Shown here: positions 1 through 8,976 of the stretch, piece by piece | Position numbering within the stretch: position 1 is the first letter of the stretch | How the letters are laid out: every line of letters starts with the position of its first letter | Assembly: GCF_946481715.1 (NCBI RefSeq) | Contig: NZ_CAMLOV010000115.1 | Span: 1-18,168, forward strand | DNA: 18,168 nucleotides | Reading direction: 5' to 3' | Source: an uncultured Mucilaginibacter sp. | Lineage (GTDB): Bacteria > Bacteroidota > Bacteroidia > Sphingobacteriales > Sphingobacteriaceae | The notes under the pieces: model-generated | Seen by the model: the letters and a program-made list of their open reading frames with translations, nothing else | Databases searched by the model: none | Told to the model about the DNA's origin: nothing | Translations under genes and position numbers: made by a program

Positions 1-7
1 CCTCGCG

Positions 8-24
8 CCCCCTCGCAAGAGGGG
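8..24. other. Short GC-rich hairpin with GCAA tetraloop
   Basis: CCCCTC (9-14) and GAGGGG (19-24) are perfectly complementary around a GCAA loop, a GNRA-type tetraloop. No T-tract follows, so it is not a clear intrinsic terminator. It may be the end of a transcript or repeat that begins left of the window, or a 5' leader hairpin of the operon starting at 55. I see no convincing TAnnTTTG promoter in the visible 54 bases. Confidence 0.3.
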
Positions 25-54
25 AATGAGAACTGATTCAGGCTAAATCAAACC

Positions 55-678
55 ATGAAATATACAGACCTCAAGATCCTCTTTTTTGACGTAGGCGGCA
101 TTTTGCTGACTAACGGATGGGGCCACGAATCGCGTAAGGAAGCAGCGAAGAAATTCGGGCTGGATTACGAGGAAGTGAACGCCCTGCACAACTTTATTTT
201 CAACGTGTACGAAATTGGCAGCATCTCGCTGGATCAATACCTCGATACGGTGATATTTAACCATCCCCGCGAATTTGTTCGCGAAGATTTTAAGGAGTTT
301 ATGTACGCGCAGTCGAAAGAATTGCCCGACATGCTGAAGTACCTTAAAGGGTGGAAAAAAAACTGCGGATTCCGTGTCATTTCCATTAATAACGAGGGCA
401 AGGAACTGAACGATTACCGGGTGAAGAAGTTTAAATTGCACGAGGCCTTCGACGCGTTCATCTCGTCATGCGAGGTAAAAATGCGTAAGCCAGATCCGGG
501 CATCTGGCAACTGGCCATGGGTATTGCCCAGGCATCGCCCGAACAGTGCGTGTATTTCGACGACCGGATCATGTTTGTAAAAACAGCCGAAAAGTTGGGC
601 ATCCGCGCCTTTCAACATACCGACTTCGAAACAACCAAAAAAATATTAAACGACCTAAAAGACGAAAACCTCAAATAA
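55..678 (+). CDS. HAD-superfamily hydrolase (YihX-like subfamily IA)
   Basis: A 207-residue haloacid dehalogenase-like phosphatase, probably cytosolic and acting on a small phosphorylated metabolite. Motif I is FFDVGG with the nucleophile Asp at residue 12; the usual second Asp (DxD) is Gly14, as in YihX-type sugar phosphatases. Motif II is Ser110 (VISINN), motif III Lys145 (RKPDPG), and motif IV the Asp pair 169-170 (YFDD). Residues about 20-95 form the helical cap. The length is normal for subfamily IA. The stop codon is one base before the gnd start, so the two genes are probably co-transcribed and translationally coupled. This suggests a role near the pentose phosphate pathway, for example dephosphorylating a sugar phosphate or a damaged intermediate. 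The substrate cannot be read from the sequence. Confidence 0.85.
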   Translation: MKYTDLKILFFDVGGILLTNGWGHESRKEAAKKFGLDYEEVNALHNFIFNVYEIGSISLDQYLDTVIFNHPREFVREDFKEFMYAQSKELPDMLKYLKGWKKNCGFRVISINNEGKELNDYRVKKFKLHEAFDAFISSCEVKMRKPDPGIWQLAMGIAQASPEQCVYFDDRIMFVKTAEKLGIRAFQHTDFETTKKILNDLKDENLK

Positions 679-679
679 C

Positions 680-2107
680 ATGAGCGCAACAACAGATAAA
701 TATGCCTTCGGGATGATAGGCCTGGGTGTTATGGGCCGCAGCTTACTGCTCAACATGGCCGACCATGGCTTCGCGGTAGCAGGGCACGATAAAGATGCTG
801 GTAAGGTATCTTCCTTAAACGAAGAAGCCGGCGACCGTAAGGCAAAGGGCTTTGGCGATGTAAAAGAGTTTATAGCAAGCCTTACCACCCCGCGGGCTAT
901 TATGATGCTGGTACCGGCAGGTAAAATTGTAGATGCCGTAATTGAGGAACTCACTCCGCTTTTGGAAAAAGGCGATATTTTAATTGATGGCGGCAATTCG
1001 CACTTTACCGATACCAACCGCCGTGTAGAACAACTGGAAGCTATCGGCTTGCATTTCTTCGGCATGGGTGTATCCGGCGGTGAAGAAGGCGCACGCAAAG
1101 GCCCAAGCATGATGCCGGGCGGCGATAAGCAAGCCTACAACGTAATGAAGCCGATATTTGAGGCCATTGCCGCTAAAGTAGATGGCGTGCCTTGCGTAAC
1201 GTACATCGGCCCCGGTGCATCTGGCCACTTTGTGAAGATGGTGCATAACGGTATAGAGTATGGCATTATGCAATTGCTTGCCGAGACCTACGAGATCATG
1301 AAGAAAGGGCTGAAATTGGATAACGATACCATCGGTAAAATATTTGCCGACTGGAACGAAGGCCGCCTGCAATCTTTCCTGCTGGATATCACCAAAGACA
1401 TTTTTAAATACAAAGCACCGGGTACAGATCATTTGCTTTTAGACGATATTAAAGACGAGGCCCGCGCAAAAGGCACCGGGAAATGGACATCGCAAAGCGC
1501 CATGGACCTACAGGCACCTATCCCAACGGTTGATACTGCAGTATCGATGCGCGATATGTCTAAATACAAAACCTTGCGCACACAGGCGGCGGCTATTTAC
1601 AGCACAGCCGATCACCAGGCTATCGAAGGCAATGCGGACGAACTAATTGCTTCTTTAGAGCAGGCGTTCTATTTCACCATGATCATTAGCTATGCGCAGG
1701 GCATGCACATGCTATCCAATGCTTCAACTGAATACAAATACGAGTTGAAACTGGACGAGATAGCCAAAATATGGCGTGGGGGATGTATTATCCGTTCCAA
1801 ATTTTTAGAGAATATCTACGGTGCTTATGGTAAAGACCAATCATTGGCGCATTTACTGTTAGATGCCGATGTGGCCGCGCTTGTAGAAGGCACGCTGCCC
1901 GGCATCCGTAAAATTGTGTCATCTGCTGTTTCCTCGGGCATAGCTGCACCGGCTTACGCAGCTTCTTTAAGTTATTTTGATGCTTTCCGCAGCGAGCGGA
2001 TGCCGTCGAACCTAACCCAGGCACAGCGCGATTATTTTGGAGCCCATACTTACGAGCTGATAGGAAAAGAAGGAACCTTCCATACCCAATGGGTGCCTAA
2101 AAGCTAA
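680..2107 (+). CDS. gnd: 6-phosphogluconate dehydrogenase, decarboxylating
   Basis: Converts 6-phosphogluconate to ribulose 5-phosphate and CO2 with reduction of NAD(P)+; third step of the oxidative pentose phosphate pathway. At 475 residues it is the normal long form. The N-terminal Rossmann motif is GLGVMG (14-19). Substrate motifs are IDGGNSHFTD (102-111) and GVSGGEEGARKGPSMMPGG (130-148). Catalytic Lys186 (HFVKMVHN) and Glu193 (NGIEYG) are present, as is the family signature AKGTGKW (263-269). The C-terminal helical domain and tail are intact. The turn after the second Rossmann strand reads HDKD (36-39), where NADP-specific enzymes usually have an Asn-Arg-Thr/Ser turn, so the coenzyme may be NAD+ or either. 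It lies between the HAD gene (1-base gap) and zwf (28-base gap). Confidence 0.97.
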   Translation: MSATTDKYAFGMIGLGVMGRSLLLNMADHGFAVAGHDKDAGKVSSLNEEAGDRKAKGFGDVKEFIASLTTPRAIMMLVPAGKIVDAVIEELTPLLEKGDILIDGGNSHFTDTNRRVEQLEAIGLHFFGMGVSGGEEGARKGPSMMPGGDKQAYNVMKPIFEAIAAKVDGVPCVTYIGPGASGHFVKMVHNGIEYGIMQLLAETYEIMKKGLKLDNDTIGKIFADWNEGRLQSFLLDITKDIFKYKAPGTDHLLLDDIKDEARAKGTGKWTSQSAMDLQAPIPTVDTAVSMRDMSKYKTLRTQAAAIYSTADHQAIEGNADELIASLEQAFYFTMIISYAQGMHMLSNASTEYKYELKLDEIAKIWRGGCIIRSKFLENIYGAYGKDQSLAHLLLDADVAALVEGTLPGIRKIVSSAVSSGIAAPAYAASLSYFDAFRSERMPSNLTQAQRDYFGAHTYELIGKEGTFHTQWVPKS

Positions 2108-2135
2108 TATTACGTTTACATAAAAAATTATTGCC

Positions 2136-3647
<1,512 letters not shown>

Positions 3648-3653
3648 GGTGCT

Positions 3654-4382
3654 ATGAAACTGAACATATTTAAAACCGCCGACGAAGTATTAGCCAGCCT
3701 GGCGGCATTTTTTGCCAAAACAGCTAAAGAAGCTATTGAGAAGAACGGCCGGTTTACTGTAGCATTAAGCGGAGGTAGCTCCCCAAAGAAACTGCACGAG
3801 CTGTTGGTAAGCAATTACCGCACTAAAATTGAATGGGATAAGGTTTGGTTCTTTTTCGGCGACGAGCGCGATGTACCACTGACCGATTCGCAGAGTAATT
3901 ATCTGATGGCAAAAAACACCTTGTTCGACCCGCTGGGTATCGATCCCGCACATATATTTCCGGTACATACAGATCTGGGGGCCGAAGAAGCAGCCAAACA
4001 ATACACGCTTAATCTCATCAATTTCTTCGACGGGCATAATGCCTGTTTCGACTTGGTTATATTAGGGCTGGGCGATAACTCGCATACCGCCTCGCTGTTC
4101 CCGCATACTTCGGTACTAAAGGATGAAAGTGCCTCTATCCAGGCCCTTTATATCGACGAGGTAAAAATGAACCGCATCACCTTTACCGCGCCGCTCATCA
4201 ACAACGCGCACCACATCGCGTTCCTGGTATACGGCGAAGGCAAGGCAGAAGCGGTTAAGCATATTTTAGAAGACAAACAAAATATTGAACTGTACCCTGC
4301 CCAACTCATTGTAGAAACCAGCGATGGCGATTTGCAATGGTTTATGGATGAGGGGGCGGCTGGGAAGCTGGAAAACAAATAA
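3654..4382 (+). CDS. pgl: 6-phosphogluconolactonase (SOL/DevB type)
   Basis: Hydrolyses 6-phosphoglucono-1,5-lactone to 6-phosphogluconate, the step between Zwf and Gnd. The 242-residue length and the motif order fit the NagB/RpiA-fold Pgl family: SGGSSP (39-44), FGDER (68-72) followed by VP and SNY (74-83), LGLGDNSHTASLFP (137-150), and GEGK (194-197). The catalytic His is His144. The usual GxDGHTAS is GDNSHTAS here, so the Asp before the His has become Asn and the Gly Ser; the rest of the motif is intact. The start ATG lies six bases after the zwf stop, and the gene ends the operon directly before an intrinsic terminator. Confidence 0.93.
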   Translation: MKLNIFKTADEVLASLAAFFAKTAKEAIEKNGRFTVALSGGSSPKKLHELLVSNYRTKIEWDKVWFFFGDERDVPLTDSQSNYLMAKNTLFDPLGIDPAHIFPVHTDLGAEEAAKQYTLNLINFFDGHNACFDLVILGLGDNSHTASLFPHTSVLKDESASIQALYIDEVKMNRITFTAPLINNAHHIAFLVYGEGKAEAVKHILEDKQNIELYPAQLIVETSDGDLQWFMDEGAAGKLENK

Positions 4383-4383
4383 C

Positions 4384-4412
4384 AAAAACGCCTCCGTTCA
4401 GGGGGCTTTTTT
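4384..4412 (+). terminator. Intrinsic terminator of the HAD-gnd-zwf-pgl operon
   Basis: Starts just after the pgl stop. An A-run leads into GCCTCC (4390-4395), loop GTTCA, then GGGGGC (4401-4406), giving a six-pair stem with one G-T pair, followed by six T. The A-run can pair with the T-run to lengthen the stem. This separates the pentose phosphate operon from the gapN-like gene. Confidence 0.8.
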
Positions 4413-4471
4413 GTTAGAAACCGTTTACTACCACGTTATCGTCAATTTTCCAAAACCTACGCCATTCATCC

Positions 4472-4502
4472 TTGCTTTCCCCTGCAAAGAACCGTAATTT
4501 AG
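4472..4502 (+). promoter_or_regulatory. Possible Bacteroidota-type promoter for the gapN-like gene
   Basis: TTG at 4472-4474 is followed after 20 bases by TAATTTAG (4495-4502), seven of eight positions away from the TAnnTTTG consensus by one base. Transcription would begin near 4508, giving a leader of under 20 bases before the ATG at 4526. The terminator just upstream makes a promoter here necessary. The box itself is imperfect. Confidence 0.4.
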
Positions 4503-4525
4503 GCTTACATAAAAACTACCCGCCT

Positions 4526-6154
4526 ATGCAAGATTATCAACAACAACTCCGGGCCATGTTTGTGCCCGAGGACGAGATCCCTGCCCAGCACCGTATAGAA
4601 GAGATACACCAGCGCGAATATTTGGTTAACGGCGAAATGCGCCAGTGGAACGGCGAAGTAAGCGAGGTTTACTCGCCCGTGATGCTGCGTGATGCCGATG
4701 GCGTACTGAAACGCAAACTGATTGGCACCTACCCCGTTTGCACCGAAACCGAGGCAATGGAAGCACTGGAAGCTGCCCTTAAAGCCTACGATAACGGCCG
4801 CGGCGAATGGCCAACCATGAGCATTGTAGACCGTATTAAGTGCATGGACCAGTTTGTGTACAAGATGATAGAGCAGCGCACGCTTATTGTAAAGCTCATC
4901 ATGTGGGAGATAGGCAAATCATACGCCGACTCCGCCAAGGAGTTCGACCGCACGGTGGAGTACATTAATGCCACTATCGACGGGCTGAAAGATATCGACA
5001 GGCAATCCTCCCGCTTCGAGATGGCGGAAGGGCTTGTCGCACAGATCCGCCGCTCACCTTTGGGTGTGGTGCTTTGTATGGGCCCCTTCAATTACCCGCT
5101 GAACGAAACTTTTACCACCCTGATACCTGCCTTGATAATGGGCAATACCATACTATTTAAACCACCAAAGCATGGTACGCTTTTGCATTACCCTTTGCTG
5201 GAAGCATTTAAAGATGCGTTCCCGAAAGGCGTTGTGAATACCGTTTATGGCCGTGGGGCGGTGGTTACGCCTGGGCTAATGGCTACCGGTAAAATAAACG
5301 TGCTGGCCTTCATCGGTAGCAGCAAAGTGGCCAACGACCTGAAAAAACGCCACCCCAAAGTTAACCGCCTGCGTGCGGTACTCAGCCTCGATGCTAAAAA
5401 TGCAGCGATCGTTACCAAACATGCCGACCTGAAACTTGCCGTTAGCGAATGTATCCTGGGTGCGCTATCCTTCAACGGACAGCGTTGTACAGCCATTAAA
5501 ATCATCTTTGTGCACAAGGAAGTAGCCGATGAATTTTTAAAGCTGTTGAGCGAAGCGGTAAGCGCCTTAAAGCCCGGGCTACCATGGACGGACGGCGTAA
5601 AGCTTACCCCCTTACCCGAGCCGCACAAACCCGCCTATTTGAAGGAATGTATTGATGATGCCATAGCCAACGGTGCTAAAGTGATGAACGAACACGGAGG
5701 CGTAACTGCCGAATCGTTTGTTTTCCCTGCCGTGGTGTACCCGGTTAATGATAAAATGAAGCTTTACCGGGAAGAGCAGTTTGGCCCCATTATCCCGGTG
5801 ATACCTTTTGAGGATTTGGAAGAAACCATCGAATACCAGATTGATTCGCCGCATGGTATGCAGGTAAGTATTTTCAGTAACGATGCCAAAGAGATATCTG
5901 ACCTGATAGACCCATTTGTAAACCTGGTAAGCCGCGTAAACATCAACAGCCAATGCCAGCGCGGGCCCGACGTGTTCCCGTTCACCGGGCGTAAGGATAG
6001 TGCAGAAGGTACGCTTTCGGTGCACGATGCGTTAAGGTCGTTCTCTATCCGGTCGCTGGTTGCTACCAAGATGAATGAAATGAATAAACAACTCATCAAC
6101 GAGATAGTGAATGATAATGATTCGAACTTTTTGAGTACGAAGTATATCCTTTAA
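4526..6154 (+). CDS. gapN: GapN-like aldehyde dehydrogenase (probable NADP-dependent non-phosphorylating GAPDH)
   Basis: An aldehyde dehydrogenase-superfamily protein whose sequence is closest, as far as I can recall, to non-phosphorylating glyceraldehyde-3-phosphate dehydrogenase, which makes 3-phosphoglycerate and NADPH. The chosen ATG gives 542 residues; a TTG-initiated version from 4472 would read through the likely promoter and adds nothing family-like. Visible motifs are GPFNYPLN (186-193, with oxyanion Asn189), FKPPKHG (211-217), the catalytic Cys321 in FNGQRCTA, and EEQFGPI (416-422). An N-terminal extension of about 60 residues precedes the core compared with streptococcal GapN. Unusually, the general-base motif ELGGK reads SLDAK (287-291): Ser replaces the catalytic Glu and an Asp stands two residues later. 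Activity on glyceraldehyde 3-phosphate is therefore an inference. It is transcribed in the same direction as the pentose phosphate operon but after its terminator. Confidence 0.82.
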   Translation: MQDYQQQLRAMFVPEDEIPAQHRIEEIHQREYLVNGEMRQWNGEVSEVYSPVMLRDADGVLKRKLIGTYPVCTETEAMEALEAALKAYDNGRGEWPTMSIVDRIKCMDQFVYKMIEQRTLIVKLIMWEIGKSYADSAKEFDRTVEYINATIDGLKDIDRQSSRFEMAEGLVAQIRRSPLGVVLCMGPFNYPLNETFTTLIPALIMGNTILFKPPKHGTLLHYPLLEAFKDAFPKGVVNTVYGRGAVVTPGLMATGKINVLAFIGSSKVANDLKKRHPKVNRLRAVLSLDAKNAAIVTKHADLKLAVSECILGALSFNGQRCTAIKIIFVHKEVADEFLKLLSEAVSALKPGLPWTDGVKLTPLPEPHKPAYLKECIDDAIANGAKVMNEHGGVTAESFVFPAVVYPVNDKMKLYREEQFGPIIPVIPFEDLEETIEYQIDSPHGMQVSIFSNDAKEISDLIDPFVNLVSRVNINSQCQRGPDVFPFTGRKDSAEGTLSVHDALRSFSIRSLVATKMNEMNKQLINEIVNDNDSNFLSTKYIL

Positions 6155-6166
6155 ATATAATTTAAC

Positions 6167-6295
6167 CACCATGTCATCTCGAACCGAGGTACGAGGGAGA
6201 GAACTTGTTTATGAAGCAAAGTTTGCCACATTGCAATCCGCTCTGCATATCCAACAAGATATCTCGTCGCTACGCTTTCTCGATATGACATGGTG
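6167..6295. repeat. 129-bp imperfect inverted repeat of the Sphingobacteriaceae intergenic type
   Basis: CACCATGTCAT (6167-6177) is perfectly repeated in inverse as ATGACATGGTG (6285-6295). Pairing continues inward through TCGA (6179-6182 with 6280-6283) and, after a degenerate stretch, CTTGTT (6204-6209) with AACAAG (6253-6258). The right arm carries the run CTCGTCGCTACGCTTTCTCG, similar to hairpin elements I recall in many intergenic regions of this family. It fills the space between convergent gapN and DUF2306 genes and ends one base before the DUF2306 stop codon. It may act as a bidirectional terminator or RNA-stability element. It has no coding capacity and may be a non-autonomous mobile repeat. 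Confidence 0.75.
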
Positions 6296-6296
6296 T

Positions 6297-6941
6297 TTAT
6301 TTTCCGGCAGGTGATCGGCGTAATTTCCTTTCTTCGTATCTGTTTATTATCTCCGCCACAATCAAATTTGGCACCCAGCTGGCAAAGGCGATAATAAGGT
6401 AATTGTGCTCGAAGCCAACGCCATGGCCAAAGGTGGTAAACAGCCAGATGTAAAACCTGAGCGTAACCGCGCCAAAGGCCAGTGCATAACTACGGCGCAT
6501 CATCTTTTTATGGTCGCCGATACGGCCTTTCATCACCAGCAGCCAGGCGGCTAAAGTGCAGGCTACCCAAAGCGTATTCTGAATTAAAAACGAAGCGAAA
6601 ACGCCGGCGCCGCGATTGACGAACAGTGTCATCACATAAGCGCCCGGCGCGGCAAAAAATAATATACCAAATACGTAAATTTTACCCAGCGTTTTGTGCA
6701 GCGGGCGGTTGTTGTAAACCCTTTTAGAGAACTGGAAAAACCCAATAATTAATATTAAACTGCTGGCGAAAATATGGCAGTAAAATGCCGGCAGATACCA
6801 GCCGGTATCTACCGCTTGCTGTTTAATGTGCAGGAAAAAAGTATCATGCTTAAAATTGATGTATTGTATAAGGGTGCCGGCGCTTAGCACCAGCACCCAA
6901 AAAAATGCGAAATACCACAATACCCTTACTGCTATCTTCAT
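6297..6941 (-). CDS. DUF2306 family integral membrane protein
   Basis: A 214-residue polytopic inner-membrane protein with about six hydrophobic segments (roughly 8-28, 52-72, 86-106, 115-136, 150-170 and 180-200) and a basic C-terminal tail. The pattern of HIFASS near 56, RPLHKTLGKIYV (79-90) and DHKKMMRRSYAL (143-154) is that of DUF2306 (YozB-like) proteins, whose function is unknown. His56, His82 and His144 near membrane borders could bind a metal or haem, but that is a guess. Its ATG overlaps the stop of the upstream lipoprotein gene (ATGA), so the two are translationally coupled and probably function together. Confidence 0.75.
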   Translation of the reverse strand: MKIAVRVLWYFAFFWVLVLSAGTLIQYINFKHDTFFLHIKQQAVDTGWYLPAFYCHIFASSLILIIGFFQFSKRVYNNRPLHKTLGKIYVFGILFFAAPGAYVMTLFVNRGAGVFASFLIQNTLWVACTLAAWLLVMKGRIGDHKKMMRRSYALAFGAVTLRFYIWLFTTFGHGVGFEHNYLIIAFASWVPNLIVAEIINRYEERKLRRSPAGK

Positions 6942-8848
6942 CTCAATGCCACCACGGCAGGCTTCGTTATTTTCAGCTTACGGTTTATAAAATCGATGTT
7001 GTATTTATCTATGGTGGTCAAGGAGTCGTCTACGTTGTCGTTTAAAACCGTATCAGATCCATTTGAAAATTTATACTGAAACACTTCGTTCCATCGGGCG
7101 CTTTTAAATCTGTACCTGTATGATGCGTAGATCTCATTCTTCATTACCTGTAAAATTTCTTCTGTGGTATGGTCAATGCGCTTATCTTTCCCTTTTCCAT
7201 CTATTGGAGATATCAGGTAACAGCCCTGCAAATACGAATCATCTAATTTTACAAATTGGGTGGGGAATTCCCTGCGCGTTTTTAGCGCAACCAGTTTGCC
7301 GTTCTTTATTTGGATATAATGATAAAACGGTCCCTCGCTGAGAGAGTGCGTTGAATCAAGCAGATCTTGGTAAAGCGATGCTGTTGTTTTATATTCAAAC
7401 AACGAATCGTTTATTGCTTTTAAATGGTTTTCCCTGCATTCACCACGAATGCCGCCGCCTTCATCACCACCCAAATATTTCGGATCGAAGCCAAGTACCC
7501 GGTTCTGCTTTTTATCTACAATAAGTAGCTTTTTACTTTCATACAAATCGCCACGTCCATTCAAGTAATTTTCAACTACCGAATAAAATGTACTTTGAAA
7601 CCAGTTGTTATCATCCTTTTCTTCTCCATCGTAACTTATAGCAACGGTTTCGCTATTGTCACCACCTTCTTCGCCCTCCATCGCCATCAATTTCCGTAGC
7701 GGGTTGGAGAAATTAAGGAACTTATCCAGGAACTGCCATTCTACCAGGTACGAGGGCGACACAACAAGTGCGGTAGCTTCGTTCCGCGAATTATACTCCA
7801 TAATGTTTTGATTGGTTTTATCGTCCAAGGTAAACGAGCTTGCGTAATGTTTTACTTTAGGCAGGATATCTGCAACCTTAAAATCGACTAATTTATCCGT
7901 AATGGTCGAGTCCTTTTTGAGGTAAAAGTAATCGCTGCCGTTTTTCAATAAGGCGAGGTTTTCATCGTCCGTTAAAGGTAATAGCTGATCATACTTAACC
8001 GGCACTATTAGTTTACCGGCCATGTCGTAAAACCCCTTTTTGCCCTGCTTTTCCACCTCTATCAACCCATCTACTGTGCCGCCTATGTTGTGTATCAGGT
8101 CATACTCTACGGGGATAACCTCTTTTAGCTCGGGGTTAACCAGGCCCATCTTAAAGTCAGATCTTTCTTTTATATAATCGTAGTTCTTGTCTTCGTAATA
8201 ATAGGTATCGGTTATTTTCCCCTTTATCACATAAAACCACGCTTTTTTGTCCACATGCTGAAACCATAGCACACTGTCGTATTTGGTTTGCAGTTGTTCT
8301 GCTGTTTTAAAAGCCGCAAGCGTCTCCGGACTAAAAATATCCGTTTCCGGCACAGTAGCGTTAATCACTTTATTTTGATACAAGGCGTAGTCCGATGCAA
8401 AATCGTCAACCTTGGCTGCCGAAATTTTGTATTGCTTACCTTCTGTTTTGTGAAGGGTAAAGTTGATGTGCGAGGCCGTTGTGGGTACTTTGCTGTGCTT
8501 AAATTCGGCTGTTACAACAGCAACTACTTGCTGGGGGTTGGTAAAATCAATACCTGCGGTTTCTACATCAAGCTCCACGTTAAACAGCGGCTTGCCTTTA
8601 CCACTGATGCCGCTTTTTCCGCTCAATACCTTTATCAGCGTTTTGTTGGCTTTCATATTTGGCCCGTCTTCAAAAAACGCCAATGCCGATTTGGTATGCC
8701 CCGCTTTTACCTGGGTATTAAAATCTTTCAATAAGGCCATAATTGCTGCTTTTTCTGTCGTCTTAGCTGTTTTACATCCAACATAAAAAATACTGCAAAT
8801 AGCAGCCAGTACAATCATGGCTGCAATAAGGATAGGTTTGGTTTTCAT
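6938..8848 (-). CDS. Predicted lipoprotein with NTF2-like, WG-repeat and YARHG-like regions
   Basis: From the ATG at 8848 the protein has 636 residues; an upstream ATG at 8863 would add MYYYR before a good signal peptide and is less likely. Residues 1-24 are a hydrophobic signal ending in YVGC, so Cys25 is a probable lipidation site, although the -3 Tyr is not ideal. Residues about 33-148 alternate helix and strands as in NTF2/SnoaL-like folds. About 233-290 hold two WG-type repeats (MGLVNPELKEVIPVEYD and GFYDMAGKLIVPVKYD). An acidic linker lies near 391-415. Residues about 542-594 resemble a YARHG domain, with NEIYASYRYRF at the core. These domains are common in secreted or surface proteins of Bacteroidota; no enzymatic residues are recognised. 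It overlaps the DUF2306 gene by four bases and diverges from ahpC. Confidence 0.65.
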   Translation of the reverse strand: MKTKPILIAAMIVLAAICSIFYVGCKTAKTTEKAAIMALLKDFNTQVKAGHTKSALAFFEDGPNMKANKTLIKVLSGKSGISGKGKPLFNVELDVETAGIDFTNPQQVVAVVTAEFKHSKVPTTASHINFTLHKTEGKQYKISAAKVDDFASDYALYQNKVINATVPETDIFSPETLAAFKTAEQLQTKYDSVLWFQHVDKKAWFYVIKGKITDTYYYEDKNYDYIKERSDFKMGLVNPELKEVIPVEYDLIHNIGGTVDGLIEVEKQGKKGFYDMAGKLIVPVKYDQLLPLTDDENLALLKNGSDYFYLKKDSTITDKLVDFKVADILPKVKHYASSFTLDDKTNQNIMEYNSRNEATALVVSPSYLVEWQFLDKFLNFSNPLRKLMAMEGEEGGDNSETVAISYDGEEKDDNNWFQSTFYSVVENYLNGRGDLYESKKLLIVDKKQNRVLGFDPKYLGGDEGGGIRGECRENHLKAINDSLFEYKTTASLYQDLLDSTHSLSEGPFYHYIQIKNGKLVALKTRREFPTQFVKLDDSYLQGCYLISPIDGKGKDKRIDHTTEEILQVMKNEIYASYRYRFKSARWNEVFQYKFSNGSDTVLNDNVDDSLTTIDKYNIDFINRKLKITKPAVVALR

Positions 8849-8941
8849 GCGATAATAATACACAAATAAATTTGGTTACAAAAAGCGTTTTGGCTGATTG
8901 TAAATAATGGCAAACACCTGTTAAAGTGTATTTTAAACACT

Positions 8942-8976
8942 ATAGTATTTCTCTATACGCTATAGATATTTGAGAT
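8942..8976 (+). promoter_or_regulatory. OxyR-like operator upstream of ahpC
   Basis: ATAG (8942-8945) and CTAT (8953-8956) are separated by seven bases. A second ATAG (8962-8965) follows after five bases, then seven bases to AGAT (8973-8976), a partial CTAT. The enterobacterial OxyR site is four such quarter-sites with seven-base spacers, so this array fits except for a shorter middle spacer and a weak last quarter. CTATA-CGC-TATAG is also a local palindrome. With transcription starting near 9013 the array covers about -71 to -37, where an OxyR activator would bind. No OxyR gene is in the window. Confidence 0.42.

Noticed and set aside
4472..4525. Upstream in-frame TTG start for the gapN-like gene
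   Set aside because: It would use a rare start, adds 18 residues of non-family sequence, and overlaps the probable promoter; the ATG at 4526 fits better.
8288..8786. Two open frames of 107-148 codons on the + strand within the WG lipoprotein gene
   Set aside because: They lie wholly antisense to a gene with clear domains and show no recognisable protein features.
8863..8874. Possible promoter for the lipoprotein gene at CAAATAAATTTG
   Set aside because: The minus-strand box is one base off consensus, lacks a -33 partner and lies too near the start codon to be convincing.
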